DNA of 64,000 nucleotides from an uncultured Sulfitobacter sp. (GCF_947500075.1 NZ_CANMQS010000003.1:1-64000), one strand, 5' to 3'. Positions 51,761-61,500 are shown, numbered from the stretch's first letter. Program-made: numbers and translations. The notes: a model not told the origin generated them from the letters alone.

Positions 51761-52945
51761 ATGCGACGTTTTCTGTTGGCTTTGCCGTTTTGCACCCTGC
51801 TCATGCCTGCTTTGGCCCTGCCTGCCCTGGCCCAATGCGGCGGTTCGTTTTCCGAGTTCATCGGCGGCTTGAAGGCGGAGGCCGTCGCCAGCCACGGCAT
51901 TGCGCCGGAAACGGCGGATCAATTCCTCAAAGGCATCCGACAAGACCCTGCCGTGCTCAGCGCGGACCGCAAGCAAGGCGTGTTTCAGATCCCTTTCGTG
52001 GATTTCGCACGGCGTTTGATTTCCAACGACAGGATCAACCGGGGGCGGGCCAATGGCGACCGCTATGATGCGGTGTTTGACCGGATCGAGGCGACATACG
52101 GCGTGGACCGGGGCGTGCTGCTGGCCTTCTGGGCGTTTGAAACGGACTACGGCACCTTTCAGGGGGATTTCAACACCGCCAATGCGCTGGTGACGCTGGC
52201 GCATGATTGCCGCCGACCAGAGCTCTTCCGCCCGCAGGTCTTTGCCGCGATGGAATTGTATGCGCGCGGCGGGTTTGATCCCCGCCGCACCACAGGCGCA
52301 TGGGCAGGTGAGATCGGCATGGTGCAGATGCTGCCGCGCGACATTCTGGAGAATGGTGTGGACGGCGATGGCGACGGGGACGTGTCGCTGAAAACCTCCG
52401 CGCCGGATGCGCTGATGTCGGGGGCCAAGATGTTGCAATCGCTGGGATGGCGCGCAGGGGAGCCGTGGATTGCGGAGGTGGCCTTGCCCGGTGATTTCGA
52501 CTGGTCGCAGACCGGGTTACAGGTGGTGAAACCCGTGGCCGACTGGCAGGCGATGGGCGTGCAGCCGCGCAATGGCGCGTTGCGGGAGGGGCTGTCAGCG
52601 TCGATCCTGCTGCCGCAGGGACGGCGCGGGCCGGCCTTCCTCGCCTATCCGAATTTTCAGGTCTATTTCGATTGGAACCAGAGCTTTACCTATGTGATGA
52701 CCGCCGCCTATTTCGCGACCCGTCTGAACGGGGCGGAGGTGTTTGATGCAGGCTCTCCCGAGCCGGGTCTGGATGGCGCGCAGATGAAGCGGTTGCAGAC
52801 TCGGTTGCAGGCCCTGGGGCATGACGTGGGCGGCATTGATGGCATTCTGGGCGCGGGCACACGGGCTGCGGTGCGGGCCGAACAGGCCCGGCTGGGGATG
52901 CCGGTGGATGGCTGGCCGACGCCTGCGTTACTGTCCAAACTCTAG
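51761..52945 (+). CDS. Lytic murein transglycosylase, MltB family, with peptidoglycan-binding domain
   Basis: Cleaves peptidoglycan glycan strands. The 394 residues start with a signal peptide (cut near ALAQC at 23-26). The SLT_2 catalytic domain has Glu127 in FWAFETDYG, the GAWAGEIGMVQMLPRDI region and the DGDGDGDVSLKTSAPDAL loop. Residues 335-392 are a peptidoglycan-binding domain (LKRLQTRLQ-like MKRLQTRLQALGHDVGGIDG). The copy of the 37-bp repeat follows. Confidence 0.92.
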   Translation: MRRFLLALPFCTLLMPALALPALAQCGGSFSEFIGGLKAEAVASHGIAPETADQFLKGIRQDPAVLSADRKQGVFQIPFVDFARRLISNDRINRGRANGDRYDAVFDRIEATYGVDRGVLLAFWAFETDYGTFQGDFNTANALVTLAHDCRRPELFRPQVFAAMELYARGGFDPRRTTGAWAGEIGMVQMLPRDILENGVDGDGDGDVSLKTSAPDALMSGAKMLQSLGWRAGEPWIAEVALPGDFDWSQTGLQVVKPVADWQAMGVQPRNGALREGLSASILLPQGRRGPAFLAYPNFQVYFDWNQSFTYVMTAAYFATRLNGAEVFDAGSPEPGLDGAQMKRLQTRLQALGHDVGGIDGILGAGTRAAVRAEQARLGMPVDGWPTPALLSKL

Positions 52946-52966
52946 CGCGGCGCCTGTTCAGTCTGT

Positions 52967-53071
52967 TGCGCAGGGATATTTTTGGCCAAAAAGAGGGGCC
53001 AGGGCGGTGATAGGGTGGCGGGCCCTTGTGTTTGTCGCAGACCGGGCAGGCATCATGGGGAGAAGGGGTGA
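52967..53071. repeat. Dispersed intergenic repeat, copy 2
   Basis: Positions 52967-53003 repeat 37696-37732 without a mismatch, and the following five bases match at four. GGCAGGCA (53045) and AGAAGGGGTGA (53061) keep the spacing of copy 1 to within a base. It lies between the convergent MltB gene and a small secreted-protein gene. Confidence 0.85.
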
Positions 53072-53081
53072 GATTCCCGTC

Positions 53082-53432
53082 TCAGGGGCGGACCGGGAAG
53101 CGGTCGCCGTTTTCGGTGATCATCACCAGCCGCCCGTGGCTGCGCACAAACCGGTCGCAGCGGCTGCGGCCGTTGCGGAACGCGATGCAGATCAGCCCGT
53201 CGGGGGCCACGTTGAAGCGGCCATAGGCCGTGCCGCCGTCGTTGGCATAGGTGTAGCTGTAGGCGCCACCGACTGAGTATCGGGAAACGCCCCCCTCGAA
53301 GAACGCCACGTCGTTGTTGGCGGTCATGGCGATAACCTCCGCCCGTTCGAGCGCCTCATCGCCGCTGAGAAGCGTGAAAGTCTCCGCATGGGCGGGGGTG
53401 GTGAAGAGGAGGAAAGCAAACAGGGCGCGCAT
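53082..53432 (-). CDS. Small secreted protein of unknown function
   Basis: A 116-residue protein with a clear signal peptide (MRALFAFLLFTTPAHA, cut after residue 16). The mature part is small and beta-rich, with two cysteines (ICIAFRNGRSRCDRF) that could form a disulfide in the periplasm. I cannot name the family. It lies 70 bases after smc on the same strand. Confidence 0.75.
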   Translation of the reverse strand: MRALFAFLLFTTPAHAETFTLLSGDEALERAEVIAMTANNDVAFFEGGVSRYSVGGAYSYTYANDGGTAYGRFNVAPDGLICIAFRNGRSRCDRFVRSHGRLVMITENGDRFPVRP

Positions 53433-53502
53433 GAGGTGCAGGCTACGTGCTGTGCTGCGCGCGATCCAGCCCCTTGCGATCACCTCTGCGTGCGGCACGC
53501 CG

Positions 53503-56500
53503 TCAGGCCACCATCGTTTCAGCTTTCTTCAGATCAACGGAGACCAGCTGGCTCACGCCCTGTTCGGCCATGGTCACGCCAAACAGGCGGTCCATCCGCG
53601 CCATGGTCACCGCATGGTGGGTGATGATCAGGAACCGTGTGTCGGTCTGGCGGCACATCTCATCCAGCAGGTCGCAGAACCGCGTCACATTGGCGTCATC
53701 CAGCGGCGCGTCAACTTCGTCCAGCACACAGATCGGTGCGGGATTGGCGAGGAACACGGCAAAGATCAGCGCCATCGCGGTCAGCGTCTGCTCCCCGCCT
53801 GACAGCAGGCTGAGGGTGCTGAGTTTCTTGCCCGGCGGTTGGCACATGATCTCAAGACCAGCTTCCAGCGGGTCATCAGATTCGACCATGACCAAATTCG
53901 CCTCACCCCCGCCGAAGAGATGGCGGAACAGGAGGGAGAAGTTGGCATTGACCTGCTCAAACGCGGTCAGCAGCCGTTCGCGCCCCTCCCGGTTGAGGCT
54001 GGCGATACCGGAGCGGAGCGTGGCGATTGCTTCTTCCAGATCGGCCTTTTCGGTGGTGAGCGTGTCGTATTCGGTCTGCACTTCGGCAGCGTCTTCCTCC
54101 GCGCGCAGGTTCACCGCGCCCAGCGCGTCACGCTGGCGTTTGAGGCGATTCACGTCGCCCTCCAGCGCATCGGCACCGGGCATCTGATCGGGGACCACCC
54201 CCAGGGAGGTGAGCAGTTGGTTCGGTGTCTGCTGCGATTCCTCCGCAATGCGCTCCGCGGCGATGGCGACGCTGTCGCGGGCGGCTTCCGAGCGGGCTTC
54301 GGAGGCGGCGCGGGCTTCGCGGGCCTCTGAGGCTGTGCGGGCGGCTTCGCGTTCGGCCGATGTCGCGTCGCGCAAAGCGCTTTCGGCGGCAGAGAGCGCA
54401 TCGGCGGCGTCGGCCTTGCGGGTCTCTGCGGTGTGGATCTGTTCGGACAACGCCTCCCGTTTGGCGGCGATCTCATCGGGCAGAGCTTGCGCCTTGATCA
54501 GCTCCGCTTCGGAGTCCTCTTTCCGGCTGACCAGTTCGGCGCTGCGCTTTTCTGCCGTCTCAAGGCGATGCTTCCAACCGCTGATCTCCTTGGTGACTTC
54601 CTGCGCGCGCCTGGTGCGGGCCTCCCCCTCGCGGCGCAACTCGTCATGGGCGGAGCGGCGGGACATCATGGTGATCCGCGCGGCCTCCACAGTCATGCGC
54701 AGGTCTTCGACGGCGGCGCGGGCCTCCGACGGATCCCCCAATTCGGCCAGCGCCCGTTCCGCTTCCAGCAGGCGACCACGGGCGGCCATGGCTTCTTCCT
54801 CATGGCGCGTCACGGCAAGGCCCAGGCTTTCCAGACGGCCCTGTGACAGGTTGCGGTCCGCTTCGGCGCGGCTGAGGGCGCGGCCGGCATCCGCAACGGC
54901 AGCATCCGCTGCGCGACGGGCGGTACGGGCCGCGCGGTCGGCTTCGGTGCGGGCGGCAAGATCGGCAGTCAGGCTGTCATGGGCAGCGCGCGCGCCTTCG
55001 GCCCGCTGGCTGGCCTGCTCCAGCGATTGTTTGAGCACTTCAAGCCGGTTGAGCTGTTGCAGACGCAACGCGGCCGCTGAGGGCGCATCTTCGGCCCAGG
55101 CGCGGAACCCGTCCCAGCGCCACAGGTCCCCTTCGGTAGACACCAGCCGCTGGCCGGGTTTGAGAAAGGGTTGCAGCGCCGCCCCTTCGTCCGCGTCCAC
55201 CAGTCCGATCTGGCCCATGCGGCGGGTGAGGACATCCGGCACCGATACATGCTGGCTGAGCGGGGTGACGCCCGCGGGCAAAGGCTGCGCACTGTCATAA
55301 CCGGGCAGGACGGCCCAACCGGAGGGGCCATCGGCATCCACTTCGGGCGCGCGCAGATCATCGGCAAGGGCGGCGCCCAGCGCCTTTTCAAACCCGTGTT
55401 CAACCTGCAACCGGTCGAGGATCTGGCCCCCTTCGGCGGTGTCCCGTTCCACCAGTTTGGCAAGGGCGGCGGCTTCTGCACGCAGGGCGTTCATCTCGCC
55501 TTCGGCTTCTGATCGTTCGCCGCGTGCGTCCGCCTCTTTCGCCTGGGTGTCCGCGCGGGCGTCTTCGGCGGCGATCAGGGCGGCGTCCGCGGCAGCGGCA
55601 GCGCGGGTTGCGGTTTGCTCAGCTGTGCGCGCGGTCTCGTAATCCTCGCCTGCTTTGGCGAGGGCGGCTTGCGCATCGGCCACAGCCTGCCGCGCCTTGT
55701 CTGCTTCCGCTTCGGATTTGGCCTGGGTTTTCCGGCTGTCTTGCAGCAGCCGTTCGGCGGAGCCGTGTTTCGCAACCAACCGGGCGGCATCTTCGGTCTG
55801 GGTGGCCAGATCGCCTTCACGTTCTTGCAAAACCGATGCCGCCTCCCGCGCGGCTTCATTGGCAGCTTCCAGCGCGTCTGCATGGCCTTCGCTGGCTTTG
55901 GCCAGTTCGGTCGCTTCCCATTCCAGCCGTTCAATGGTGTCGCCTGCATCGCGGTTCAGCCCGCCTTCGCGGTCGATGTCGCGGGTCAGCTGGTCGATGC
56001 GGTGTGTCAGCGTGTCGATGGTCGCGGCGGCGCGGGCCTCTTCATCGGCCAGCGTGTCGCGCTGCACGGCGAGGCGTTGCAGGATGGCCGCCGCGATGGC
56101 TTCTTCTTCGCGCAGGGGCGGCAGCGCCTCTTCGGCCTGAGCGCGCAGTTTGGCGGCCTGTTGCACTTGTGCTTCGGCCTGTGCGGCAAGGGTCGTGTGG
56201 CTGCGCAGGGCCTCATCGGCGGTGGCGCGGGCGTCATCGGCTTCGCGCCAGCGGCGGTAGAGCAACATGCCTTCAGTGCGACGCAGCTGATCGCCGATTT
56301 CGCGGTAACGCGCCGCCTGACGGGCCTGGCGGGCGAGTTGCGCCAGTTGCGTGGCAAGCTGTTCAATCACGTCGTCCACGCGCAGCAGGTTCGCTTCGGC
56401 GGCGTTGAGTTTCAGTTCGGCTTCATGGCGGCGTTGGTAGAGGCCGGAGATGCCGGCCGCCTCTTCCAGAATGCGGCGGCGGTTCTTGGGTTTGGCGTTG

Positions 56501-56958
56501 ATCAGTTCGGCAATCTGGCCCTGCCGGACCAACGCGGGGGAATGCGCCCCGGTGGAGGCGTCGGCAAAGAGCATCTGCACATCCCGCGCCCGCACGTCTT
56601 TGCCCGCCGCCTTGTACGCGCTGCCCACGTCGCGGGTGATGCGGCGAATGACATCAAGCTGGTCGTTGTCGTTGAACCCCGCAGGGGCCAGACGGTCACT
56701 GTTGTCGATGTGCAGGGCGACTTCGGCGAAGTTGCGCGCGGGCCGGGTGGCAGCGCCGGCAAAGATCACATCCTCCATCCCGCCGCCGCGCATCGCCGTG
56801 GGGCGGTTCTCCCCCATGACCCAGCGCAGCGCTTCCAGCAGGTTCGACTTGCCACAGCCGTTTGGCCCCACAACACCGGTCAGACCATCGGCGATGATCA
56901 GATCGGTGGGGTCCACAAAGCTTTTGAAGCCGGTCAGCCTGAGTTTGGAAAAACGCAA
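53503..56958 (-). CDS. smc: Chromosome segregation protein SMC
   Basis: The condensin ATPase that compacts and separates chromosomes. The 1,151 residues have the P-loop GPNGCGKS (31-38), long Ala/Glu/Arg-rich coiled coils, a hinge at about 510-640, the signature LSGGEQTLTAMA and Walker B CVLDEVDAPLDD near the C-terminus. The ScpA/ScpB partners are not in the window. The frame starts at ATG 56958 with MRFSKLRLTGFKSFVDP, the usual SMC start. Confidence 0.96.
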   Translation of the reverse strand: MRFSKLRLTGFKSFVDPTDLIIADGLTGVVGPNGCGKSNLLEALRWVMGENRPTAMRGGGMEDVIFAGAATRPARNFAEVALHIDNSDRLAPAGFNDNDQLDVIRRITRDVGSAYKAAGKDVRARDVQMLFADASTGAHSPALVRQGQIAELINAKPKNRRRILEEAAGISGLYQRRHEAELKLNAAEANLLRVDDVIEQLATQLAQLARQARQAARYREIGDQLRRTEGMLLYRRWREADDARATADEALRSHTTLAAQAEAQVQQAAKLRAQAEEALPPLREEEAIAAAILQRLAVQRDTLADEEARAAATIDTLTHRIDQLTRDIDREGGLNRDAGDTIERLEWEATELAKASEGHADALEAANEAAREAASVLQEREGDLATQTEDAARLVAKHGSAERLLQDSRKTQAKSEAEADKARQAVADAQAALAKAGEDYETARTAEQTATRAAAAADAALIAAEDARADTQAKEADARGERSEAEGEMNALRAEAAALAKLVERDTAEGGQILDRLQVEHGFEKALGAALADDLRAPEVDADGPSGWAVLPGYDSAQPLPAGVTPLSQHVSVPDVLTRRMGQIGLVDADEGAALQPFLKPGQRLVSTEGDLWRWDGFRAWAEDAPSAAALRLQQLNRLEVLKQSLEQASQRAEGARAAHDSLTADLAARTEADRAARTARRAADAAVADAGRALSRAEADRNLSQGRLESLGLAVTRHEEEAMAARGRLLEAERALAELGDPSEARAAVEDLRMTVEAARITMMSRRSAHDELRREGEARTRRAQEVTKEISGWKHRLETAEKRSAELVSRKEDSEAELIKAQALPDEIAAKREALSEQIHTAETRKADAADALSAAESALRDATSAEREAARTASEAREARAASEARSEAARDSVAIAAERIAEESQQTPNQLLTSLGVVPDQMPGADALEGDVNRLKRQRDALGAVNLRAEEDAAEVQTEYDTLTTEKADLEEAIATLRSGIASLNREGRERLLTAFEQVNANFSLLFRHLFGGGEANLVMVESDDPLEAGLEIMCQPPGKKLSTLSLLSGGEQTLTAMALIFAVFLANPAPICVLDEVDAPLDDANVTRFCDLLDEMCRQTDTRFLIITHHAVTMARMDRLFGVTMAEQGVSQLVSVDLKKAETMVA

Positions 56959-57121
56959 CGGGCGGGGGTTCCTGATAGGGGTCCGGTTGATTCCGGATTA
57001 TCAGGTGAAAATGACGCCTCAACAGGGGTCAAGTCAACCGGGCGGCACAATCAGGAGGGGTCAGGGTGGTTTTATCCACAAGATATTGCGGATTTTCGCC
57101 GGCGCAGGGTCAGGTGCAGGC

Positions 57122-57415
57122 TCAATCGCAGTCCAGAATGCCCACCGCAAGCGCCTGATCGCCACCAACGGCTTTGACCTCACACCCGCTGACCTGCGCC
57201 ATGGCGGCAGCGGCACGGGTCCGGATGGGACCGAAACGGGGGGCGTATTCGGGGTTGATGCGGATCGCCTCCGCCCGATCCTCCCGCACGCGCACATCAA
57301 AGGTTGACCCGTCGACAGTCACACGCGTCGGAGGGAGGCCCCGAAATGCGGGGCTGGGGGTATTGCAGGCGGTCAGGACAGTCAAAATCAGAAGAGAGAA
57401 GATGCATCGGAGCAT
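57122..57415 (-). CDS. Small lipoprotein
   Basis: A 97-residue protein with signal and lipobox LTAC (14-17), predicted to be anchored at Cys17. The mature part is about 80 residues, with a pair of cysteines (SGCEVKAV and ILDC at the end). No domain recognised. It is 164 bases upstream of smc on the same strand; promoters for smc are expected in between. Confidence 0.75.
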   Translation of the reverse strand: MLRCIFSLLILTVLTACNTPSPAFRGLPPTRVTVDGSTFDVRVREDRAEAIRINPEYAPRFGPIRTRAAAAMAQVSGCEVKAVGGDQALAVGILDCD

Positions 57416-57530
57416 GAGAGATCATGGGGCGATCAGGGTTAACAAAACCTTACGATCTGTGAAAAACCTTGCGGGGCTTTACCGCATCGCCTCTGCGGTC
57501 ATATAATCTGACCAATCCAAGGAAAACCCG

Positions 57531-58298
57531 ATGCCCTTCCAGCCTGTGACCCCTGAAAAGCTCTCACACGCGGTGATCCGCCAGATCGAACAATTGATCC
57601 TGCGCGGCATCCTGCGCCCCGGTGAACGGCTGCCAGCGGAGCGGGAGCTGGCCGAACGGCTGGCGGTGTCGCGCCCATCGCTGCGCGATGCGATCTCCCA
57701 CTTGCAGGAGACCGGGTTGCTGACCGCGCGGGCCGGTGCCGGGGTCTATGTTGCGGAAGTGCTGGGCGGGGCGTTTTCGCCCGCTTTGGTGGCGCTCTTT
57801 GCGCGGCATGACGAGGCGGTGTTCGACTACCTGTCCTTCCGCCGGGATATGGAAGGGCTGGCAGCGGCGCGCGCGGCGAAGCTGGCGTCTGACACAGATC
57901 TGGCGGTGATTGCGGCGATTCTGGAGAAGATGGAAGCGGTCCACACCAAACGCAACGCCGAGAAAGAAGCGCAGCTCGACGCGCAGTTCCACATGGCGAT
58001 CATCGAGGCCAGTCATAACGTGGTGATGCTGCATATGATGCGGTCGATGTATGAGCTGCTGCGCGAAGGTGTGTTTTACAACCGGCAGGTGATGTTCAAG
58101 CAACGCACCAGCCGGGCGGCTTTGCTGGAGCAGCACCGGGCGATCAACGCGGCGTTACAGGCGCGCGATGAGGCAGGGGCGCGGGCGGCGGTTGAGGCGC
58201 ATCTGGATTATGTGGGCGCGTGTTTGATGGACCAGCAGAAGGCGGAGCGGAATGAGGAGGTGGCGCGGTTGCGGCTGGCGCATGAGGTGGAGGGGTGA
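57531..58298 (+). CDS. GntR-family regulator, FCD subgroup
   Basis: A 255-residue regulator with a winged helix (about 10-75: LILRGILRPGERLPAERELAERLAVSRPSLRDAI over residues 23-57) and an all-helical FCD ligand domain with the metal-binding type pattern D...H (AQLDAQFHMAIIEASHN). It is in the PdhR/LldR/GlcC style, so a carboxylic acid such as lactate, pyruvate or glycolate is a likely effector. No target gene is adjacent. Confidence 0.9.
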   Translation: MPFQPVTPEKLSHAVIRQIEQLILRGILRPGERLPAERELAERLAVSRPSLRDAISHLQETGLLTARAGAGVYVAEVLGGAFSPALVALFARHDEAVFDYLSFRRDMEGLAAARAAKLASDTDLAVIAAILEKMEAVHTKRNAEKEAQLDAQFHMAIIEASHNVVMLHMMRSMYELLREGVFYNRQVMFKQRTSRAALLEQHRAINAALQARDEAGARAAVEAHLDYVGACLMDQQKAERNEEVARLRLAHEVEG

Positions 58299-58385
58299 GG
58301 GTTTGTGTCGGCTTTGCGGGACTTTGCGGGTCTTGGAACTTGATTAACCATCTACATGGACGAAGGCGTTTGTTAACATAGAGAT

Positions 58386-58745
58386 ATGAAAATTGAAGCA
58401 CTCCACCAAACCATTCAAACTCTCTGGCCAAATCAAATAGACATCACTGATGCGGTCATTTTTAGTGAGAATTCCGGTCGGTTCTCTGAACTCGTCAAAG
58501 CCAACGACGAAGCGGAGCTTGCCGTTGAAGTTAAATTTAAAAACAATGACTTAATCAAACTAGTGGCGTGGTCATTCTACCAAGAAATACACGCATTGGC
58601 TCTTCGATGCCACAGGCGAGAACAGGCAATGATAGGGTCAGCAGATGTAACTATTCCTATGTTGGATGCCCGCATTCGCACCAATCTGAAGACTGATGGC
58701 TATGAAGACCTAAGAGTTTCGTATGAGTCCAAGAACTCGGCTTAG
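58386..58745 (+). CDS. AT-rich orphan hypothetical protein
   Basis: A 119-residue protein I do not recognise. It starts MKIEALHQTIQTLWPNQID and is mixed alpha/beta with no signal or membrane segment. Its base composition is visibly more AT-rich than all neighbours, with codons such as AAA, TTA, ATA and AGA that are rare elsewhere here, which suggests recent acquisition. ATG 58386 is preceded by AGAGAT. An 11-bp inverted repeat (58722-58732, 58768-58778) covers its end. Confidence 0.6.
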   Translation: MKIEALHQTIQTLWPNQIDITDAVIFSENSGRFSELVKANDEAELAVEVKFKNNDLIKLVAWSFYQEIHALALRCHRREQAMIGSADVTIPMLDARIRTNLKTDGYEDLRVSYESKNSA

Positions 58746-58778
58746 CGTTCGTGACAAACCTGTGACTTTGGACTCATA
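58722..58778. repeat. 11-bp inverted repeat at the end of the AT-rich gene
   Basis: TATGAGTCCAA (58722-58732) is repeated as TTGGACTCATA (58768-58778), 35 bases apart. The first arm is inside the last codons of the orphan gene and the second is just beyond its stop. It could be a weak terminator or the trace of an insertion boundary. Confidence 0.6.
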
Positions 58779-58861
58779 GCGGTCATCCCATCCCCGCCCG
58801 GTATCAAGGCCGCTCGCGTCCGCCGCCCAGCGCGCGGTGTGCAGTATCGAACCCACCCCAA

Positions 58862-58888
58862 CAAAAAAGCCCCGGCAAAACCGGGGCC
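58862..58888 (-). terminator. Terminator of the F0 ATP synthase operon
   Basis: On the reverse strand GCCCCGG... pairs as CCCCGG/CCGGGG around a TTTTG loop and runs into TTTTTT. It lies 27 bases after the atpF stop. Confidence 0.9.
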
Positions 58889-58914
58889 TTCCTAACCTCT
58901 CGAACCAAACCGCT

Positions 58915-59490
58915 TCAGTGCAGCTTCGCATCCACCTGCTTGATGGCATCGTCAATCAGCGCATTGCCATCCGTAGCACTCATCTGCTTGGCAATCACAT
59001 CGCGCGCCGCAGCGACGGCAACCGTCACCGCCTGATCCCGCACCGCCTTCACAGCAGCACTTTGGGCAGAGGCGATCTGATCTTCAGCAGCGGCCATTCG
59101 GCGCTCCAGCGATTTGCCCAGATCGACGCGGGCTTGCTCTGCGGCAAGACGGGCTTCTTCCTTGGCGGCGGATACAATCCGGTCCGCCTGATCCTGCACT
59201 TCCTTGTGCTTGCGCTCATAGCTGGCCAGCAAGGTTTGTGCTTCTTCGCGCAGGGCGCGGGCTTCGGAAAGCTCCGAGCTAATGCCCTCGGCACGTTTGT
59301 CCAGCATCCCACCCAGCAGGCTGGGCACCTTGAAATAGAACAACACCGCGATGAACAGCAGGAACGCCAGAAGCACCACGAAATCGGTGTTCTTGAGCGA
59401 GAAGAACGGTTTGTCCCCGGCGGCAAAGGCGGGGGAGGCAAGAACCGTGATCATCAGGGCAGTGGCGCTTGTACGCATGGCATTCAGCAT
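58915..59490 (-). CDS. atpF: F0F1 ATP synthase subunit b
   Basis: Part of the peripheral stalk that joins F0 to F1. The 191 residues begin with a signal-like segment (MLNAMRTSATALMITVLASPAFAAGD, in which ALASPAFA-type cleavage is possible), then a membrane helix (about 38-58) and a long charged coiled coil. It follows the b' gene by three bases and is the last gene of the operon. Confidence 0.92.
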   Translation of the reverse strand: MLNAMRTSATALMITVLASPAFAAGDKPFFSLKNTDFVVLLAFLLFIAVLFYFKVPSLLGGMLDKRAEGISSELSEARALREEAQTLLASYERKHKEVQDQADRIVSAAKEEARLAAEQARVDLGKSLERRMAAAEDQIASAQSAAVKAVRDQAVTVAVAAARDVIAKQMSATDGNALIDDAIKQVDAKLH

Positions 59491-59493
59491 GTC

Positions 59494-60021
59494 TTACCCT
59501 TTCATCCGTGCGGTGACGGCGGCGGTCACGGTCTTGGCGTCAGCCTTGCCACCCATTGCAGCGATGATTTCCTTGGCGGTGTCCTTGGCGACAACCTTGA
59601 CGCTGTCCATGGCACCGGCGCGGATCTCTTCGATGGCTTTCTGGGATTCGGCGGCTTTCGCGGCGATCTCTCCATCGGCCTTGGCAATGGCGGTATCAAG
59701 GTCCGCCTGAATTTCTGCTTTGGTCTCCGCCACGATGCGCTGTGCTTCGGCACGGGCATCCACGAGCGCCTTGTTATAGGCCTCTTCAGCGTCGACAGCC
59801 TTGGCTTTCAAATCTTCAGCCGCGGCAATGTCATTGGTGATCGTGCCCTGACGTTCGGCCAGAACCGCACCGATACGCGGCAGCGCCACGCGGGACAGGA
59901 TCAGGTAGGTCGCAATCAGCGCCAGCACCAGCCAGAAAATCTGGTTTCCCCAGGTGGAGAAATCCAGCTGCGGCATGCCGGGGGCTGCGTCAGCGGCTGC
60001 GGAATGTGTTTCAGTTGCCAT
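59494..60021 (-). CDS. F0F1 ATP synthase subunit b'
   Basis: The second stalk subunit found in alphaproteobacteria and photosynthetic lineages; b and b' form a heterodimer. The 175 residues have a short polar N-terminus, one membrane helix at about 25-45 ([20 protein letters not shown]) and an Ala/Glu/Lys-rich coiled coil. The gene lies between atpE and atpF as expected. The presence of b' supports an alphaproteobacterial origin. Confidence 0.92.
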   Translation of the reverse strand: MATETHSAAADAAPGMPQLDFSTWGNQIFWLVLALIATYLILSRVALPRIGAVLAERQGTITNDIAAAEDLKAKAVDAEEAYNKALVDARAEAQRIVAETKAEIQADLDTAIAKADGEIAAKAAESQKAIEEIRAGAMDSVKVVAKDTAKEIIAAMGGKADAKTVTAAVTARMKG

Positions 60022-60116
60022 CTTGGCGTCTCCTTAGGGAACTTGGACCCGGTGCGGGGCAGATACGCAAGTGTTGCGCATCTGCCCGTGCATAGGGATG
60101 TCAGTCTCTAAAGGTC

Positions 60117-60341
60117 TTAGACAGCGAACATCAGCAGCAGCGCGACGAGGAAGGCGAAGATGCCCAGAGCCTCGGCAAAGGCGATGCCGATGAAGAGTGT
60201 TGCTGTTTGGGAAGCGGCGGCAGAGGGGTTGCGCAATGCGCCTGCCAGATAGTTGCCGGCCACGTTGCCAACCCCGATGGCTGCTGCCCCGGAACCGATT
60301 GCTGCCAGACCTGCGCCGATGTGTGCGAGTTCGCCTTCCAT
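60117..60341 (-). CDS. atpE: F0F1 ATP synthase subunit c
   Basis: The proton-carrying ring subunit: 74 residues forming a helical hairpin, with the ion-binding Glu57 in [10 protein letters not shown] and the polar loop LRNPSA. No sodium-type signature is seen. A 95-base gap separates it from b', longer than other gaps in the operon and possibly used to set the high expression of c. Confidence 0.96.
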   Translation of the reverse strand: MEGELAHIGAGLAAIGSGAAAIGVGNVAGNYLAGALRNPSAAASQTATLFIGIAFAEALGIFAFLVALLLMFAV

Positions 60342-60394
60342 GATATTCTCCTATGCGTTGGAAGTTGCGTAGGGTGGGTGAAACCCACCGTTCG

Positions 60395-61147
60395 TTAGTG
60401 ATGCGGGTGAAGCGCGTCTTTCAGATAGACACACGTCAAAATGGTGAAAACATAAGCCTGGATGAAGGACACAAGAACCTCCAGACCGTACATCGCCGTG
60501 ATCCCAAGGATCGCGATGGGGCTGACGGCGGTGATGGCCGCGAAGCCTGCGAAAACCTTGATCACCGCGTGGCCCGCCATGACGTTGCCCGCCAGACGAA
60601 TGGAGTGGCTCACGGGCCGCACGAAGTACGAGATCAGTTCGATGATCGCCAGAATGGGGCGCAGTGCCAGGGGGGCGGAGGCCACCCAGAACAGGCTCAG
60701 GAACCCCGCGCCGTTCTTGACGAAGCCTAGGATGGTCACCGTAAGGAAGACCGCCATCGCCAGCACAACAGTCACCGCGAAATGGGACGTGGGCGTAAAG
60801 GCGGTCGGAATCAGGCCCAGGAAGTTGGCGCAGACGATGAACATGAACAGCGTCATGATGTAGGGAAAGTATTTCAGCCCCTCCTTGCCACAGATGTCTT
60901 CGACCATCTTGTGCACGAAGCCGTAGGCGAGTTCGGCGACGGATTGCATCCGCGACGGGACAATCGCGCGTTTGGAGCTGCCCAAGACCAACAGAGCAAA
61001 GGTGGCAAGGACAGCAAATGCCATCCAGACCGTCGCATTGGTCACGGTGAACATGCCAACTGCGCCATCTGTAAAGAAGGACTTAATCTCAAACTGGTCC
61101 ATCGGGTGGAAAACCAGACCGCCTTCTTCGCCTTTTGCGTCCGCCAT
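60395..61147 (-). CDS. atpB: F0F1 ATP synthase subunit a
   Basis: The stator subunit that carries the proton half-channels. Of 250 residues, five or six hydrophobic helices are visible; the essential arginine is R184 in [12 protein letters not shown]. Starts two bases after the atpI stop. Confidence 0.96.
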   Translation of the reverse strand: MADAKGEEGGLVFHPMDQFEIKSFFTDGAVGMFTVTNATVWMAFAVLATFALLVLGSSKRAIVPSRMQSVAELAYGFVHKMVEDICGKEGLKYFPYIMTLFMFIVCANFLGLIPTAFTPTSHFAVTVVLAMAVFLTVTILGFVKNGAGFLSLFWVASAPLALRPILAIIELISYFVRPVSHSIRLAGNVMAGHAVIKVFAGFAAITAVSPIAILGITAMYGLEVLVSFIQAYVFTILTCVYLKDALHPHH

Positions 61148-61149
61148 TC

Positions 61150-61500
61150 TCAGGCTCCCTCATCTTTGCCGCTGTGCGGCGTGTCGTCTTCGGCGGTATC
61201 CGCCTCAATCTTCTCCTGCACTTCACGTGCAGAGTTCATCATCGTCTTCACCCCGGCCGCCAGGCCCAGCATGGTGAACACCACCATGAAGAGGGGAAGT
61301 GTGCCAAACAGCCAGTCCAGCCCGTATCCCATGCCGAAACCGATCCCAAGACCGGCCACGAGTTCGATCACCATCCGCCAGGCAAGCTGCGCTTGCGAAT
61401 AATGCTCATCCGCGCGGGGTGTCGGCTCTGTGCGCCGTTTCGCAGCGTCGATTTTGGCCTCAAGCTGCTCTAACTGCCGCTGTTGGTCCGGGTCGGTCAC
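61150..61500 (-). CDS. atpI: ATP synthase assembly protein AtpI
   Basis: A 116-residue protein with two membrane helices (about 42-62 and 66-88, containing the glycine-rich [21 protein letters not shown]) and charged ends. It helps c-ring assembly or Mg2+ supply in other bacteria and heads the F0 operon. GTG 61500 ([20 protein letters not shown]) fits family length; the frame is open for 33 more codons upstream. Confidence 0.88.
   Translation of the reverse strand: MTDPDQQRQLEQLEAKIDAAKRRTEPTPRADEHYSQAQLAWRMVIELVAGLGIGFGMGYGLDWLFGTLPLFMVVFTMLGLAAGVKTMMNSAREVQEKIEADTAEDDTPHSGKDEGA

Noticed and set aside
51113..52438. Open reverse frame of about 440 codons across the cobalamin and MltB genes
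   Set aside because: It spans two confirmed genes on the other strand and has the composition of an antisense shadow.
58710..58955. Reverse-strand frame of 81 codons between atpF and the AT-rich gene
   Set aside because: It overlaps atpF and crosses the atp operon terminator and the inverted repeat; no support.
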